DNA of 64,000 nt, taken from positions 4,774,001 through 4,838,000 of the forward strand of contig OZ246981.1 in the NCBI GenBank assembly GCA_965232455.1, read 5' to 3'. Of this stretch, positions 9,301 to 18,280 are shown piece by piece. A model generated the notes under the pieces. That model ran no database searches. It saw nothing but the letters and a program-made list of their open reading frames with translations, and had not been told where the DNA came from. Origin of the DNA: JBFGFX01 sp965232455 (GTDB lineage: Bacteria; Pseudomonadota; Gammaproteobacteria; Steroidobacterales; Woeseiaceae). A program made the position numbers and the translations under genes. Position 1 is the stretch's first letter. Each line of letters starts with the position of its first letter.

Positions 9301-10133
9301 CCAAGGCAGCGGCAGGTATGTGGTCTTCTAGCTCAAGCCAAAACGTGCTCCACGCTGGCGACGCTTCCACCGCTATCGTGATCCACCACGTCGAGTCCGA
9401 ATTTCAAAGCGGAGGGCAACAGATCCATGTTCTCGTTCCGGATAATTACAAGCATTCGGACAGCGACTACCGGGTACTTTATGTGTTGCCGGTGGAAAAG
9501 TCTGGCGGGTGCCGTCGTGGCTATCCTCTGGACGTGCTGCGTCAGATGGATGCACACAATCGATATGGGCTGTTGATCGTCTTCATGACACTACGGGAAG
9601 AGCCATGGTTTGTGGATCACGCCGTCGACAGGAAAGTTCGCCAGGCAAGCTATTTACATGAGTTTGTCGTCCCCTTTATTGACCGGAACTATCGCACCGT
9701 CAGAGACGCCGAGAGCCGCTTTCTGTTTGGCTTTAGCAAGAGTGGCTGGGGCGCATACAGTTTGATTTTCTCGCGCCAGGACATATACAGTTTTGCTGCC
9801 GCGTGGGACGCTCCCTTTTTAGTCGATCACTTTGTCTACGAGATGGAGGCTGCGATAGGAACAACGGCACAGTTGACATCGTGCCGCCCGGACCTGGCGG
9901 TCCGGAATCTGCACAGCAGCTTTCGAGATCGGTCGCGTCTTGTTCTCGCCGGCGGGAACGCTTTCGGCAACCTTGTGCCCCCGCCCGTCGGTGACAGTCA
10001 TGTCATTGAGATGCATCGGATATTGCAAAAAGAAGGCATCCGCCATACATACTTAGGGGAAATAGGCTGTCCGCATACATTCAATCGCGCATGGATGGAG
10101 CCGACCCTTTCCGCATTAATGGAGCTGGCCTAA
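9297..10133 (+). CDS. Esterase D-like alpha/beta hydrolase
   Basis: Predicted alpha/beta hydrolase of 278 residues. Its motif is FGFSKSGWGAYSL, with nucleophile Ser147 in GFSKSG, so the second glycine of the usual GxSxG is Ser149. A plausible catalytic His is in IGCPHTFNRAW near the C-terminus. The esterase-D/enterochelin-esterase hallmarks IHVLVPDNY and YRVLYVLPVE are at the N-terminus. The TTG start (9297) overlaps the stop of the fusion gene; ATG at 9318 is an alternative. No clear signal peptide. Co-transcription with the methyltransferase-oxygenase suggests work on the same metabolite, perhaps removal of an acyl group, but this is inference. Confidence 0.7.
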   Translation: MTKAAAGMWSSSSSQNVLHAGDASTAIVIHHVESEFQSGGQQIHVLVPDNYKHSDSDYRVLYVLPVEKSGGCRRGYPLDVLRQMDAHNRYGLLIVFMTLREEPWFVDHAVDRKVRQASYLHEFVVPFIDRNYRTVRDAESRFLFGFSKSGWGAYSLIFSRQDIYSFAAAWDAPFLVDHFVYEMEAAIGTTAQLTSCRPDLAVRNLHSSFRDRSRLVLAGGNAFGNLVPPPVGDSHVIEMHRILQKEGIRHTYLGEIGCPHTFNRAWMEPTLSALMELA

Positions 10134-10195
10134 AAAGTTTCCTCTGTTCCTCAAGTCGCGACGATTAAGTGTCTCGATTGTTTTACCCGCCCCGA

Positions 10196-10219
10196 GACCG
10201 TCCTCTCGCGGGGACGGTC
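10196..10219. terminator. Candidate bidirectional terminator hairpin
   Basis: GACCGTCC (10196-10203) and GGACGGTC (10212-10219) form a perfect 8-bp stem with an 8-base loop, in the gap between the convergent esterase-like and ArgP-like genes. No clean T-tract follows on either strand, so termination is only likely. Confidence 0.4.
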
Positions 10220-10228
10220 CGGTGGCGT

Positions 10229-11152
10229 TTATTGCCCCGCTGGCGCCCGAGTGCGGGAGCTCGTGAGGCGGCTGCGGCTGTAGTCTATGATCTGATCCGA
10301 TATCCGTTTGTACAGACCCTTCTCGAGCGCCCATCGGTGCCAGTAAAGCGGCACGACGAGGTGTTTGTTGGGCAGCAAATCGACGAGCCGGCCCGAGGCC
10401 AGTTCTTTGCCGATTTGATAGGCGGGTATCAGGCAGTAGGCGGCGCCTTCCAGCGCCAGAGTCACAAACGCCTCGGAGGAATGCACCGTGTGGCAGGGGT
10501 AGCCGCCGGGGGGGAGCTTGAAGTGGCGCTCAATGTAACTGGCGTGCATGGAGTCGCGCTGGTCGAAGTCCACCCCGGGCGCCCGCCGCAGCGCTTTTTT
10601 GTTCAGGCCGCGCGGAAAGTGCCTGGCTCTGAAAGCGGGTGACGCGACCAGGCAGTAATCCATCTTGCCCAGCAGGTCCGCCTGGCAGCCGGTTGCCGGT
10701 TCGCGCTGGCTGCTGACCGCCGCGAAGACTTCGCCTTTGCGAATGCTTTCCTGAGTGCGGGATTCGCCCGCGATTACCAGCTCGAGTTCAATGGGGTGGC
10801 TGGTCAGCAACGGAGCGAGTGCCGGGATAAACCAGGTGGCGAGGCTGTCGGCGTTGACGGCGATGGAAACCGCAATCGGTTCGGTTGGCGCGGTGGGCAC
10901 CAGCTCCTCCATGACCTCCCGCTGCAGCTGGGAGATTTGCTGGTAGTGCCCCAGCAGTTTTTGGCCGGCCTGCGTGGGCGCCAGCGGCTGTGAGCGAATC
11001 AACAGCGGCTGCGCGATCTGTTCTTCCAGTTGCTTGATGCGCTGGGATACGGCGGATTGGGTCAGGTTCAACGAGGCTGCGGCGCGTTCAAAACTCTGTG
11101 CACGCACTACCGCGTTCAGGGCCTGCAACAGCTTGTAGTCCAGAGGTCTCAT
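10229..11152 (-). CDS. argP: ArgP/IciA-like LysR regulator of the adjacent exporter
   Basis: LysR-type activator of 307 residues. HTH: FERAAASLNLTQSAVSQRIK after MRPLDYKLLQALNAVV, followed by an effector domain (VNADSLATWFIPAL, VHSSEAFVTLALEGAAYCLIP). ATG at 11152-11150 is chosen because the protein then starts like known ArgP proteins; the longer reading frame to 11242 would add a 30-residue leader running into the intergenic region. It is divergent from a LysE/ArgO-type exporter 101 bp away, the standard arrangement in which the regulator senses lysine/arginine and activates export. The AT-rich gap (ACTAATAAT ... ATTAATAGT) probably holds its binding site. Confidence 0.88.
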   Translation of the reverse strand: MRPLDYKLLQALNAVVRAQSFERAAASLNLTQSAVSQRIKQLEEQIAQPLLIRSQPLAPTQAGQKLLGHYQQISQLQREVMEELVPTAPTEPIAVSIAVNADSLATWFIPALAPLLTSHPIELELVIAGESRTQESIRKGEVFAAVSSQREPATGCQADLLGKMDYCLVASPAFRARHFPRGLNKKALRRAPGVDFDQRDSMHASYIERHFKLPPGGYPCHTVHSSEAFVTLALEGAAYCLIPAYQIGKELASGRLVDLLPNKHLVVPLYWHRWALEKGLYKRISDQIIDYSRSRLTSSRTRAPAGQ

Positions 11153-11253
11153 AAAAACTAATAATACTGTAGCAGAATATTTAATTTCATTAATAGTCCA
11201 CCAGGGCCTATCTTGATACCGGAACAAGACGGAGCAGGACACACCGAATCGTG

Positions 11254-11862
11254 ATGCTGGTATTTCTCAAAGGCTTGACCCTGGGCTTTGGCATGATTTT
11301 GCCGATCGGAGCGCAGAACGCGTTTGTGCTCAACCGCGGCATTCAGCGCAATCATCATCTGACGGCGGCCGCCGTTTGCGTCGTCTGCGACATCGCCTTG
11401 ATCGCGCTCGGCATCTACGGCGGCGGCGAGGTGATGGCGGGTAATGCGCCGTTGATGCGGGTGATTACCTGGGGTGGTGTCCTGTTTTTGCTGACCTATG
11501 GCGCTTTGTCGTTGAGGACGGCGCTGAGCGGCTCGGCGGAAACCCTCTCGGCGGATCGGACCGCCATGGGCTGTTGGGCCGTGATTGCCGCGGCCCTGGC
11601 GGTGACGCTTCTCAACCCGCACGTTTACATCGATACCGTGATGATTCTGGGCAGCGTCGGCAATCAGTACGAGGGGGTGGCGCGGACCTCTTTTGCCGCC
11701 GGCACGATGCTCGCTTCGTTGAGCTGGTTTCTCGCGCTGGCGCTGGTGGCGGCGAAAATGTCGAGCTGGCTGGGCAAACCGCCGGTGCAGCGCGCCATTG
11801 CGGTCTTCGTTGCGCTGATCATGTGGTCCGTGGCGTTGTCATTGCTGTTCAAGTTCTATTGA
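11254..11862 (+). CDS. argO: LysE/ArgO-type basic amino-acid exporter
   Basis: Inner-membrane exporter of about 202 residues with six predicted hydrophobic helices. Family motifs: GFGMILPIGAQNAFVLNRGI at the N-terminus, CDIALIALGIYGGG, and LLNPHVYIDTVMILG in the middle, the NPxxYxD segment of LysE proteins. ATG at 11254 is preferred, though GTG at 11251 directly precedes it. Divergent from an ArgP-like regulator. Substrate (arginine and/or lysine) is from family knowledge. Confidence 0.9.
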   Translation: MLVFLKGLTLGFGMILPIGAQNAFVLNRGIQRNHHLTAAAVCVVCDIALIALGIYGGGEVMAGNAPLMRVITWGGVLFLLTYGALSLRTALSGSAETLSADRTAMGCWAVIAAALAVTLLNPHVYIDTVMILGSVGNQYEGVARTSFAAGTMLASLSWFLALALVAAKMSSWLGKPPVQRAIAVFVALIMWSVALSLLFKFY

Positions 11863-12081
11863 TTGGACCCGTTGGGCGCTGCCTTTGGTGCTATCGCAAT
11901 ATCCGCGGATTGCGACCGGCGAAATGCAGCCAAACCCAAGGTTTGCTTCCACGGCCGAACTCCGGCTCCTCGTCCAAATAGGCTGCTCCGATATCACGGA
12001 CGGCACCGCAGATCAACCTCCTGATTAGGGGAGGGATCGCAATGCCATTTTTTTTACCGTACGCAGAAACAGCTGTGTTCA

Positions 12082-12106
12082 GCGCGACGCAAAACTTGCG
12101 TCGCGC
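12082..12106. terminator. Perfect 11-bp stem-loop (candidate terminator)
   Basis: GCGCGACGCAA (12082-12092) and TTGCGTCGCGC (12096-12106) pair perfectly around a 3-base AAC loop, in the 271-bp gap downstream of the exporter and upstream of the thioesterase gene. No strong T-run follows (CGTTTGA), so it could be a rho-independent-like terminator or an mRNA-end structure. Confidence 0.5.
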
Positions 12107-12133
12107 CGTTTGACGGTCGAACGAGGAATATAG

Positions 12134-12820
12134 GTGAACCTGTACTTTCGTCTTTTGCTCACATGGATCATTACCCGATTCGAGCCGCCCATGTCGACGC
12201 GCGAGGCGTGTTCACAGGTGTTCAGCGTTCTACCCGGAGATCTCGATGCGTTTGGCCACATGAACAACGGTCGCTACCTCCAGATCATGGACGTCGCGCG
12301 CCTCCGTTGGCTGCTCCGTACCGGGACGGTAGCCGCAATTCGCAGAAACGGTTGGCGGGTGGCGCTGGGCGGCAACATCACGCGATTTCGCCGCCCGCTG
12401 TCGCTGTTCAGGCGATACCGGGTCCACTCGTCGCTCTTATGCTGGGATCAGCGCTGGTTTTACCTGGAGCACATCTTTCAGGACAAAGCCGGAAAAGTCC
12501 TGTCGATCGGAATGTCCCGGGCGGCGTTCCGTTGCAAGGGTCGATGGGTCGGTACGCAGGAAGTGATGGACGAGGTAGATCCCGGCGCCGTTTCCATTCC
12601 CTTGCCCGCACATGTCAGGCGTTGGATGGAGGCTGAAGAGCTTCTTCATACCTTCTGCACGAAGCGTTGCGGACCGCATCGCGAATCCGGGCGCCCGGAA
12701 TCGAGCGACGAACCGACGGACGAGCCGCGCATAGTCGGACGGAAGCCGCCGCCGAAGAACGGTACGCCGTTTTCGGGGCGCATGGCCGGAGAGCGCGAAG
12801 CGCTGGAGAGCCGTCAGTGA
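12134..12820 (+). CDS. THEM6-like hotdog-fold thioesterase
   Basis: 228 residues. A hydrophobic N-terminus (MNLYFRLLLTWII) is followed by a hotdog domain with the 4HBT-type motif GDLDAFGHMNNGRYLQIMDVAR (about residues 35-56), then GGNITRFRRPLSLFRRY, typical of the THEM6/DSCD75 acyl-CoA thioesterase family. GTG at 12134 has GAGGAAT 6 bases upstream. The last ~50 residues are Arg/Pro/Glu-rich, non-conserved looking and probably disordered. Its stop overlaps the start of the RND gene as GTGA, so the genes form an operon. Probably hydrolyses an acyl-CoA or fatty-acyl thioester at the membrane; exact substrate unknown. Confidence 0.78.
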   Translation: MNLYFRLLLTWIITRFEPPMSTREACSQVFSVLPGDLDAFGHMNNGRYLQIMDVARLRWLLRTGTVAAIRRNGWRVALGGNITRFRRPLSLFRRYRVHSSLLCWDQRWFYLEHIFQDKAGKVLSIGMSRAAFRCKGRWVGTQEVMDEVDPGAVSIPLPAHVRRWMEAEELLHTFCTKRCGPHRESGRPESSDEPTDEPRIVGRKPPPKNGTPFSGRMAGEREALESRQ

Positions 12821-15800
12821 CTGAGTGGCTGGTGCGGCGTTACGAAGGATTGCTCGGAACGATTGTCCGCCGTCCGGGGCTGACCGTTGTGATCGCCGTC
12901 GTGGCCATCGCGGCATCCGCGGGCTCGCTTCGCCAGCTCGTAAAAGATCCTTCGGTCGATGCGTTCATTCCGGCCGATCATCCGTCATTCGTCGCAGCGG
13001 AAGAGGCAAAAGAGATCTTTGGCCTGGCGGATCCGATTGTCGTGGCGCTGGTCTGGGAAGAGCCGAACGCGGTCTTCCGACCCGATAACCTCTCGCTGAT
13101 CTCCGCGCTGCACGATGCATTCGAGCTGCTGCCGAACGTCCGCTACGGCGGTGTTACGAGTCTTGCTTCAGAGTCCTACGTCTCGTCCGATCGCAACGTG
13201 GCCGTTCTTCGCTACATTCCCGGCCCCGAGCCGGACGACAAACAGGCCGAGGCGGCGAAGGCGGGTTGGCGGGACATGAGGCCGCACCAAGGGACCCTCG
13301 TCACCGAAGACGGATCCGGCGCCGCCATCCTCATCGAATTGGAGAATGGGCGTGAATCGGACGAGACATACCACGCGGTGCTGGACGTTCTGATCAACAA
13401 CGATCTGGGCGAGGCCCGATATCATGTGGCGGGTCTTGGAGCCGTTGTCGGCTTTCTGAGTGAAACCATCAGCAACGACGTGCGTGCGTTGGTGCCCCTG
13501 ATCTACGTCGTCGTACTCGTTATCATCCTGCTGGCGTTCCGAAGCTTCCGCGCGCTGGTTGTGCCGCTACCGGTCGTCGTTGGAGCGGTCGTGGGAAGTC
13601 TCGGCGTCATGGCTACGCTGGGCATCCCGTACTTTGCCATTACCAGCGCCTTGCCCGTTATCGTCGTTGCCGTATCGGTGGCCGATTCGATCCACATCCT
13701 GTCTGCGTTTCGGGACGTGTCGTTGCCGCGAACTTCGCTCGAGGCGCAAGTCCTCGCGGCTATGCGCCAGGTTGCCGCACCGATAACGCTGACGACCGTG
13801 ACGACGATGCTGAGTTTCGCGGCAATCGCCGTCGCGTCGATCATGCCGCCGCTGGTCTACTTCGCGTGGTTCGCGTCGCTGGGCATCGGGATCGCCTGGT
13901 TGCTTTCCCTGACCGTTGTGCCGGCGGTCATGGTGCTGTTGCGGCTACGGCTTCCGGCCGCCGGTCAGGCGGGTAGCAGCCCGCTGCCGCGACTCGCGGG
14001 CCACGTGCTAGCGCACGCCGGTCGATTTGCATGGGTAATCGTTCCGACCGTCGTCCTTGCGGTGCTGCTTGCGCTCCAGGTTCGCGTTGACCGTTCGCTT
14101 GTCCAGAGCTTCGCGCCCACCTCTCCCATTCGCGTCGCGGATGAACAAATCAATACCCGGTTTGCCGGCACGGCGTTCCTGGACGTAATGGTTCACGCCC
14201 CCGACGGAAACGGCCTGCTGGCGCCCTCCGTCATGGCAAGAATCGCGGCGCTACAGGATTACATGGAGGGGCTGCCTTTCGTCCGGAAGACCGTCGCGAT
14301 CACGGACTATCTCGGACAGGTGCATCGAATGTTCGATCACCCTGGCACGTCGGGTCGGAATCTGCCGGATGACCGTGAGAGCTACGCCCAGTATCTTCTG
14401 GTCTACGAATCCTCGTCGACCCCCGATGCGCTGTCGCAGCAGATTGATGCAGGCTACCAGACGGCGTTGGTTCGCGGGATTTTGAACTCCCGCTACTCCT
14501 CGGAAGAGGTGGCTGCGGTTCGGCAGCTCGAACGTTACGTCGAACGGCAGTTTGGCGACGACGGCCTGTCGGCCACGCTCAGTGGCAGGGTAAATACCCG
14601 TTATCACTGGATGAATCGCTTGGCCGCGACGCACGTCGCGGGCGTGTTGCTGTCCATCGTGACGGTGTTTCTCGTGAGTGCGATGCTGTTCCGTTCCGTT
14701 TTTGCCGCATTGACGGCGATAACACCGGTTATCGTCTGTATCGTCTGCGTATACGCTGCGATGTCGTTGAAGGGAGCGCATCTCGAACCCGCGACGTCGA
14801 TGTTCGCGGCGATCTCCATCGGCGTCGGTGTCGATTACGCAATCCACCTCGTCTACCGGGTCCGCGCGGAACTCGGCGCCGGCATGTCCCTCGCGCCGGC
14901 GGTTGTCAACGCCGCGGCTACAACGGGACGTGCCTGCTTCTTCAACGCGACGGCTCTCGGTCTTGGATTTGCCGTGCTGACGATGAGTGATCTGATGACC
15001 TTGAAAAACTTCGGTGCACTGATCGCAGTCGCGGCATTTGCGAGTTTTGTCGCCGCGTTTGTTCTCGTGCCGCTCATCTTTACGCTCCGCCGGTCCGTGC
15101 AGAATTGGCGCTCAATCCGCAAAATCGGCTCGACGGCGCTTATCGCGGCCGCCGTCCTGCTGATGCTGCCGGACGATTCGGCAATAGCCGACGACAGCGG
15201 CAAAGACCTTGCGCGCAAGGTCTTTGAGCGCGACGAACCCCGGTATATGCGTCGTACGGTCGACATGGAGCTGATCTCGGCCAGGGGTGCGTCGCGCAAG
15301 CGCGAGGCGAGAGTGGTTCGTGCGCGCGACGTCGAGTCCCGCCGCGCCCTGATCGTCTTCACCGCTCCGAAGAATATTCGAGAGACGGCGTTCCTGAGTC
15401 ACGAGAGAACGGATACCTCGAAGGACAATCGCTGGCTCTTCCTCCCGGCAACGGGTCGGTCAAGACGGTTGCCCGGAGCCGAGCGCGGAGACTATTTCCT
15501 GGGCACGGACTTTACCTATGCCGACATACAGTCCGAATTGAAATTCGATCTCGACGACTACGCGTTTTCGGACCTCGGTCCGGACCAAAGGCAGCCACGG
15601 TTGAGGGTTCTGGAGGGCCGTGCGGCCAGTGAAGCGATTGCACGAGAGCTCGGCTACCGCGGGTTCACGGCACACGTCGACACCGAGACGTGGATTCCGA
15701 CTCGGATCGAGTTTTCGGATCGCCGCGGCCAGCCGCTGAAAGTGGTCACGGTGAGCGGGATCGTCAAGATCGGGCAATACGACGTCGCAATGACCATAGA

Positions 15801-15927
15801 AGTCGAACACCTGCGAACCGGTCACCGGACGATTTTTCGGTATCGGGACGTCGAGTTTCCCGAGGCACTGGACGTCAGCGTGTTTGAGTCTGGCAGTTTA
15901 CGGCGTGGATTGCTCGCCCGCCTGTAA
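12817..15927 (+). CDS. RND/MMPL-type transporter fused to a LolA-like outer-membrane lipoprotein-sorting domain
   Basis: 1036 residues. Residues ~1-770 form an RND superfamily (MMPL/SSD) transporter: N-terminal helix, periplasmic loop (PSVDAFIPADHPSF), helix cluster with VSVADSIHILSAF, a second periplasmic loop, and a second cluster with ISIGVGVDYAIHLVYR. A last hydrophobic segment (STALIAAAVLLMLPDDSAIA) leads into a ~230-residue LolA-like domain (DEPRYMRRTVDMELIS, NRWLFLPATGRSRRLPGAE, YFLGTDFTYADIQ, RIEFSDRRGQPLK). These two parts are usually separate adjacent genes; no stop separates them here. GTG at 12817 overlaps the thioesterase stop and has GGAGAG 6 bases upstream. Likely moves a lipid, fatty acid or lipoprotein across the envelope. 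Confidence 0.85.
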   Translation: MTEWLVRRYEGLLGTIVRRPGLTVVIAVVAIAASAGSLRQLVKDPSVDAFIPADHPSFVAAEEAKEIFGLADPIVVALVWEEPNAVFRPDNLSLISALHDAFELLPNVRYGGVTSLASESYVSSDRNVAVLRYIPGPEPDDKQAEAAKAGWRDMRPHQGTLVTEDGSGAAILIELENGRESDETYHAVLDVLINNDLGEARYHVAGLGAVVGFLSETISNDVRALVPLIYVVVLVIILLAFRSFRALVVPLPVVVGAVVGSLGVMATLGIPYFAITSALPVIVVAVSVADSIHILSAFRDVSLPRTSLEAQVLAAMRQVAAPITLTTVTTMLSFAAIAVASIMPPLVYFAWFASLGIGIAWLLSLTVVPAVMVLLRLRLPAAGQAGSSPLPRLAGHVLAHAGRFAWVIVPTVVLAVLLALQVRVDRSLVQSFAPTSPIRVADEQINTRFAGTAFLDVMVHAPDGNGLLAPSVMARIAALQDYMEGLPFVRKTVAITDYLGQVHRMFDHPGTSGRNLPDDRESYAQYLLVYESSSTPDALSQQIDAGYQTALVRGILNSRYSSEEVAAVRQLERYVERQFGDDGLSATLSGRVNTRYHWMNRLAATHVAGVLLSIVTVFLVSAMLFRSVFAALTAITPVIVCIVCVYAAMSLKGAHLEPATSMFAAISIGVGVDYAIHLVYRVRAELGAGMSLAPAVVNAAATTGRACFFNATALGLGFAVLTMSDLMTLKNFGALIAVAAFASFVAAFVLVPLIFTLRRSVQNWRSIRKIGSTALIAAAVLLMLPDDSAIADDSGKDLARKVFERDEPRYMRRTVDMELISARGASRKREARVVRARDVESRRALIVFTAPKNIRETAFLSHERTDTSKDNRWLFLPATGRSRRLPGAERGDYFLGTDFTYADIQSELKFDLDDYAFSDLGPDQRQPRLRVLEGRAASEAIARELGYRGFTAHVDTETWIPTRIEFSDRRGQPLKVVTVSGIVKIGQYDVAMTIEVEHLRTGHRTIFRYRDVEFPEALDVSVFESGSLRRGLLARL

Positions 15928-17185
15928 GCTTGCGTTCTGGCTTCTCACCGGCGTGACGACGACGGGCTTTGCCGCAGACTGGACCCCCGAACTCGGCGTT
16001 TCCGCTCGACTGTTGTCGGACAGGGAATTCGGCATCATGAGCGAAGTCACCGTGAATCCCGCATTCCAGTATCAGGCCGCGCGCACCATGGTCAGGGCAT
16101 CCGCGCGTTTCCGTTTCCACGATGACGTAATGCTGGATGCCGCGAACCGGCATGACCGTACGTATTGGGACGCGTCGAAACCCTTCGTTGCCGGCAGATA
16201 TACGACCGCGGAACTCAGGGAGTTTCACGTGACGACATGGATCAACCGCTGGCAGTTCGATGTTGGAAAACAGCTGCTCAATTGGGGGACGCTCGACGGT
16301 TACAAGATCCTCGATGCCGTCAATCCTCAGGATTTTCGCGAGTTCGTTCTCGATGATTTCGCAAGCTCGCGAATCGGGCTCTGGGCGGTGCGGGCTCTAC
16401 ACAGCGGGCCGGGTTGGCATTGGGAGCTCGTTTGGTCTCCGGACCGGACGGTGCACGATCTGGCCGACGCATCGACCGCGTTCGAGCTGACGGCGCCGCG
16501 CTTTCGTCTTGGGCAAGCCGCAGATGGCTCGTCCGAGCCGATCGAATACGACGGTCCGAACCGCAACCAGGCGGCGCTGCGGCTGAGCCGCAGTGGCGAA
16601 AACTGGGATCTGAGCCTGGCGTACATCGACGGATTCGCCTATGAGCCTGTCGTGAGCGCGGCCGGTCCAACGTTCCGCGAACGGTTTCCGCGTCGGCGGT
16701 TGCTGGGTGCAAGCACCGCTGCGGCAATTGGCGCGGCGTTGTTTCGCATTGAGCTCGGGTATGAACCCAAACATCATTTGAACGGCGTGGACGGGGAGTC
16801 GCTGGCCGTTGACCAGGCCCGACGGTTTACCGCCGGACTCGGCCTCGACGTCGATGCGCCGTGGAATCTGTTCTTCAATTTCCAGCTGATTCGGGATCAG
16901 CTGCGCGGATCCACGATCGAACTGTTTCGACCGGAGAAAGATACGATCGCCACGGCCTACGTTCGCAAGACGTTTCGTAACGACACACTTCGTTTCGATT
17001 TGCGTGTCTACCGGCACATCGAGGATCATGGGAGTCTCTGGCGCGTGCGCCTGAGCTATGACCTGTCTCGGATTGGACAACTGGCCATTGGCGCTGATCA
17101 GTTCAGCGGAGGAACCTCGAATGGCCTCTTTGGCCAGTTTTCGGATCAGGACCGTGTGTATCTGCGCTGGGAGAAGACATTTTAG
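15884..17185 (+). CDS. Predicted outer-membrane beta-barrel protein, partner of the RND-LolA fusion
   Basis: 433 residues with a signal peptide (KLAFWLLTGVTTTGFAA, cleavage before DWTPE) and alternating amphipathic strands ending in the aromatic C-terminus VYLRWEKTF, typical of outer-membrane barrels. The segment VGKQLLNWGTLDGYKILDAVNPQDFR resembles the DUF1302-type porin-like proteins often found beside MMPL transporters. The gene overlaps the preceding gene by 44 bases if TTG at 15884 is used; in-frame GTG at 15905 is an equally good start. It probably forms the outer-membrane component of a lipid or hydrophobic-compound export system. Family identification is tentative. Confidence 0.7.
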   Translation: MSLAVYGVDCSPACKLAFWLLTGVTTTGFAADWTPELGVSARLLSDREFGIMSEVTVNPAFQYQAARTMVRASARFRFHDDVMLDAANRHDRTYWDASKPFVAGRYTTAELREFHVTTWINRWQFDVGKQLLNWGTLDGYKILDAVNPQDFREFVLDDFASSRIGLWAVRALHSGPGWHWELVWSPDRTVHDLADASTAFELTAPRFRLGQAADGSSEPIEYDGPNRNQAALRLSRSGENWDLSLAYIDGFAYEPVVSAAGPTFRERFPRRRLLGASTAAAIGAALFRIELGYEPKHHLNGVDGESLAVDQARRFTAGLGLDVDAPWNLFFNFQLIRDQLRGSTIELFRPEKDTIATAYVRKTFRNDTLRFDLRVYRHIEDHGSLWRVRLSYDLSRIGQLAIGADQFSGGTSNGLFGQFSDQDRVYLRWEKTF

Positions 17186-17394
17186 GCAGGATTGGCGCCA
17201 TCGCGAACCGCGTGCCTATCACATGTCCGGTGTTCCCGCTACTCTGGAGAATGGGTATCGGGCCGGTCTCATGCGTAGGTAACCTGAAGCAGGGCCTCTC
17301 TCGTACGGGGAGCGCGCCGGTGAAACGGCTTGTTTGGCCGCAATCCGGAGAGCGTTGTCGATGATTCGCAGCGGAATGATTCAAGCCAGGACGC

Positions 17395-18120
17395 ATGTCT
17401 GAGCACAGCACAATAGACGGTCGAATGACCAAAACCCGTTACGTGGATCGCGAGGTTTCCGTCGGCATCGTCGAAGACGACGAACTCACCCGCGAGCGCC
17501 TTCGCGCGCGAGTCGATGCGGCCGCTTCACTAACCTGTATCTTTGCCGTGGCAACGGTCGCAGAGGCGAATGACCAGATGGTCCGCTGCAAGCCCGGCGT
17601 CCTGCTGGTAGACTTGAGATTGCCCGATGGAGACGGCGTAGAGGTGTTGACGCACATGAGGGAGCACCTGCACTCGACTGTCGCACTCGTCATCTCGACC
17701 CTCGGCAATGAGGAAAGCGTCACCCGGGCAATCAAGGCCGGGGCGCTAGGATATTTACTCAAGGACGATTCGGAGGAGATGATCGAACGTTCGATTCGGC
17801 AATTGCTGAACGGCGGTTCGCCGATATCACCCGCGATTGCCCGGCATTTGATCCGGCATTTTCAGCCGGCGAAGCCACCCGTTGCGCCAAATCGAAAAGC
17901 GAGCAACACGCTCACGCCCCGGGAGGCCGACGTCCTGATGCTCGCGGCAAAAGGATACTCCTATCAGGAGGTCGCTGAATTGCTGGGTGTTACCACGAAC
18001 ACCGTGAGTTCGTATACAAAAAAGATCTACGAGAAACTCGCCGTCAACTCACGCAATGAAGCGCTGTTCGAGGCGACCCGGCTTGGTTTGGTGGTCCCGC
18101 CGGAGCCTGAGCAACCGTAG
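17395..18120 (+). CDS. NarL/LuxR-type response regulator
   Basis: 241 residues. The receiver domain (VGIVEDDELTRERL) has the phosphoacceptor Asp73 in LLVDLRLPDGDG and a switch Lys in GYLLKDDSEE. The C-terminal LuxR-type HTH is LTPREADVLMLAAKGYSYQEVAELLGV followed by NTVSSYTKKIYEKL. AGGA lies just upstream of the ATG. A NarX-type histidine kinase lies two genes beyond and is the natural partner, separated by an ECF sigma factor and a membrane protein. Likely controls the CHAT-protein module, though its targets cannot be read from the sequence. Confidence 0.9.
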   Translation: MSEHSTIDGRMTKTRYVDREVSVGIVEDDELTRERLRARVDAAASLTCIFAVATVAEANDQMVRCKPGVLLVDLRLPDGDGVEVLTHMREHLHSTVALVISTLGNEESVTRAIKAGALGYLLKDDSEEMIERSIRQLLNGGSPISPAIARHLIRHFQPAKPPVAPNRKASNTLTPREADVLMLAAKGYSYQEVAELLGVTTNTVSSYTKKIYEKLAVNSRNEALFEATRLGLVVPPEPEQP

Positions 18121-18280
18121 TCGCAACCGGTCTGTCAACGCCCGCGGCGTATCGAAATCGCAGCACCGTCGCTGAAGCTCGAAAGACCGGTCTCTCTTCG
18201 CCGCGGCCAGAGCTCCCGGCGTTGAGCGTCGCCGGGAAGCTTGGTATATATCGATATTGACTGGGGCATCGTTATATATA

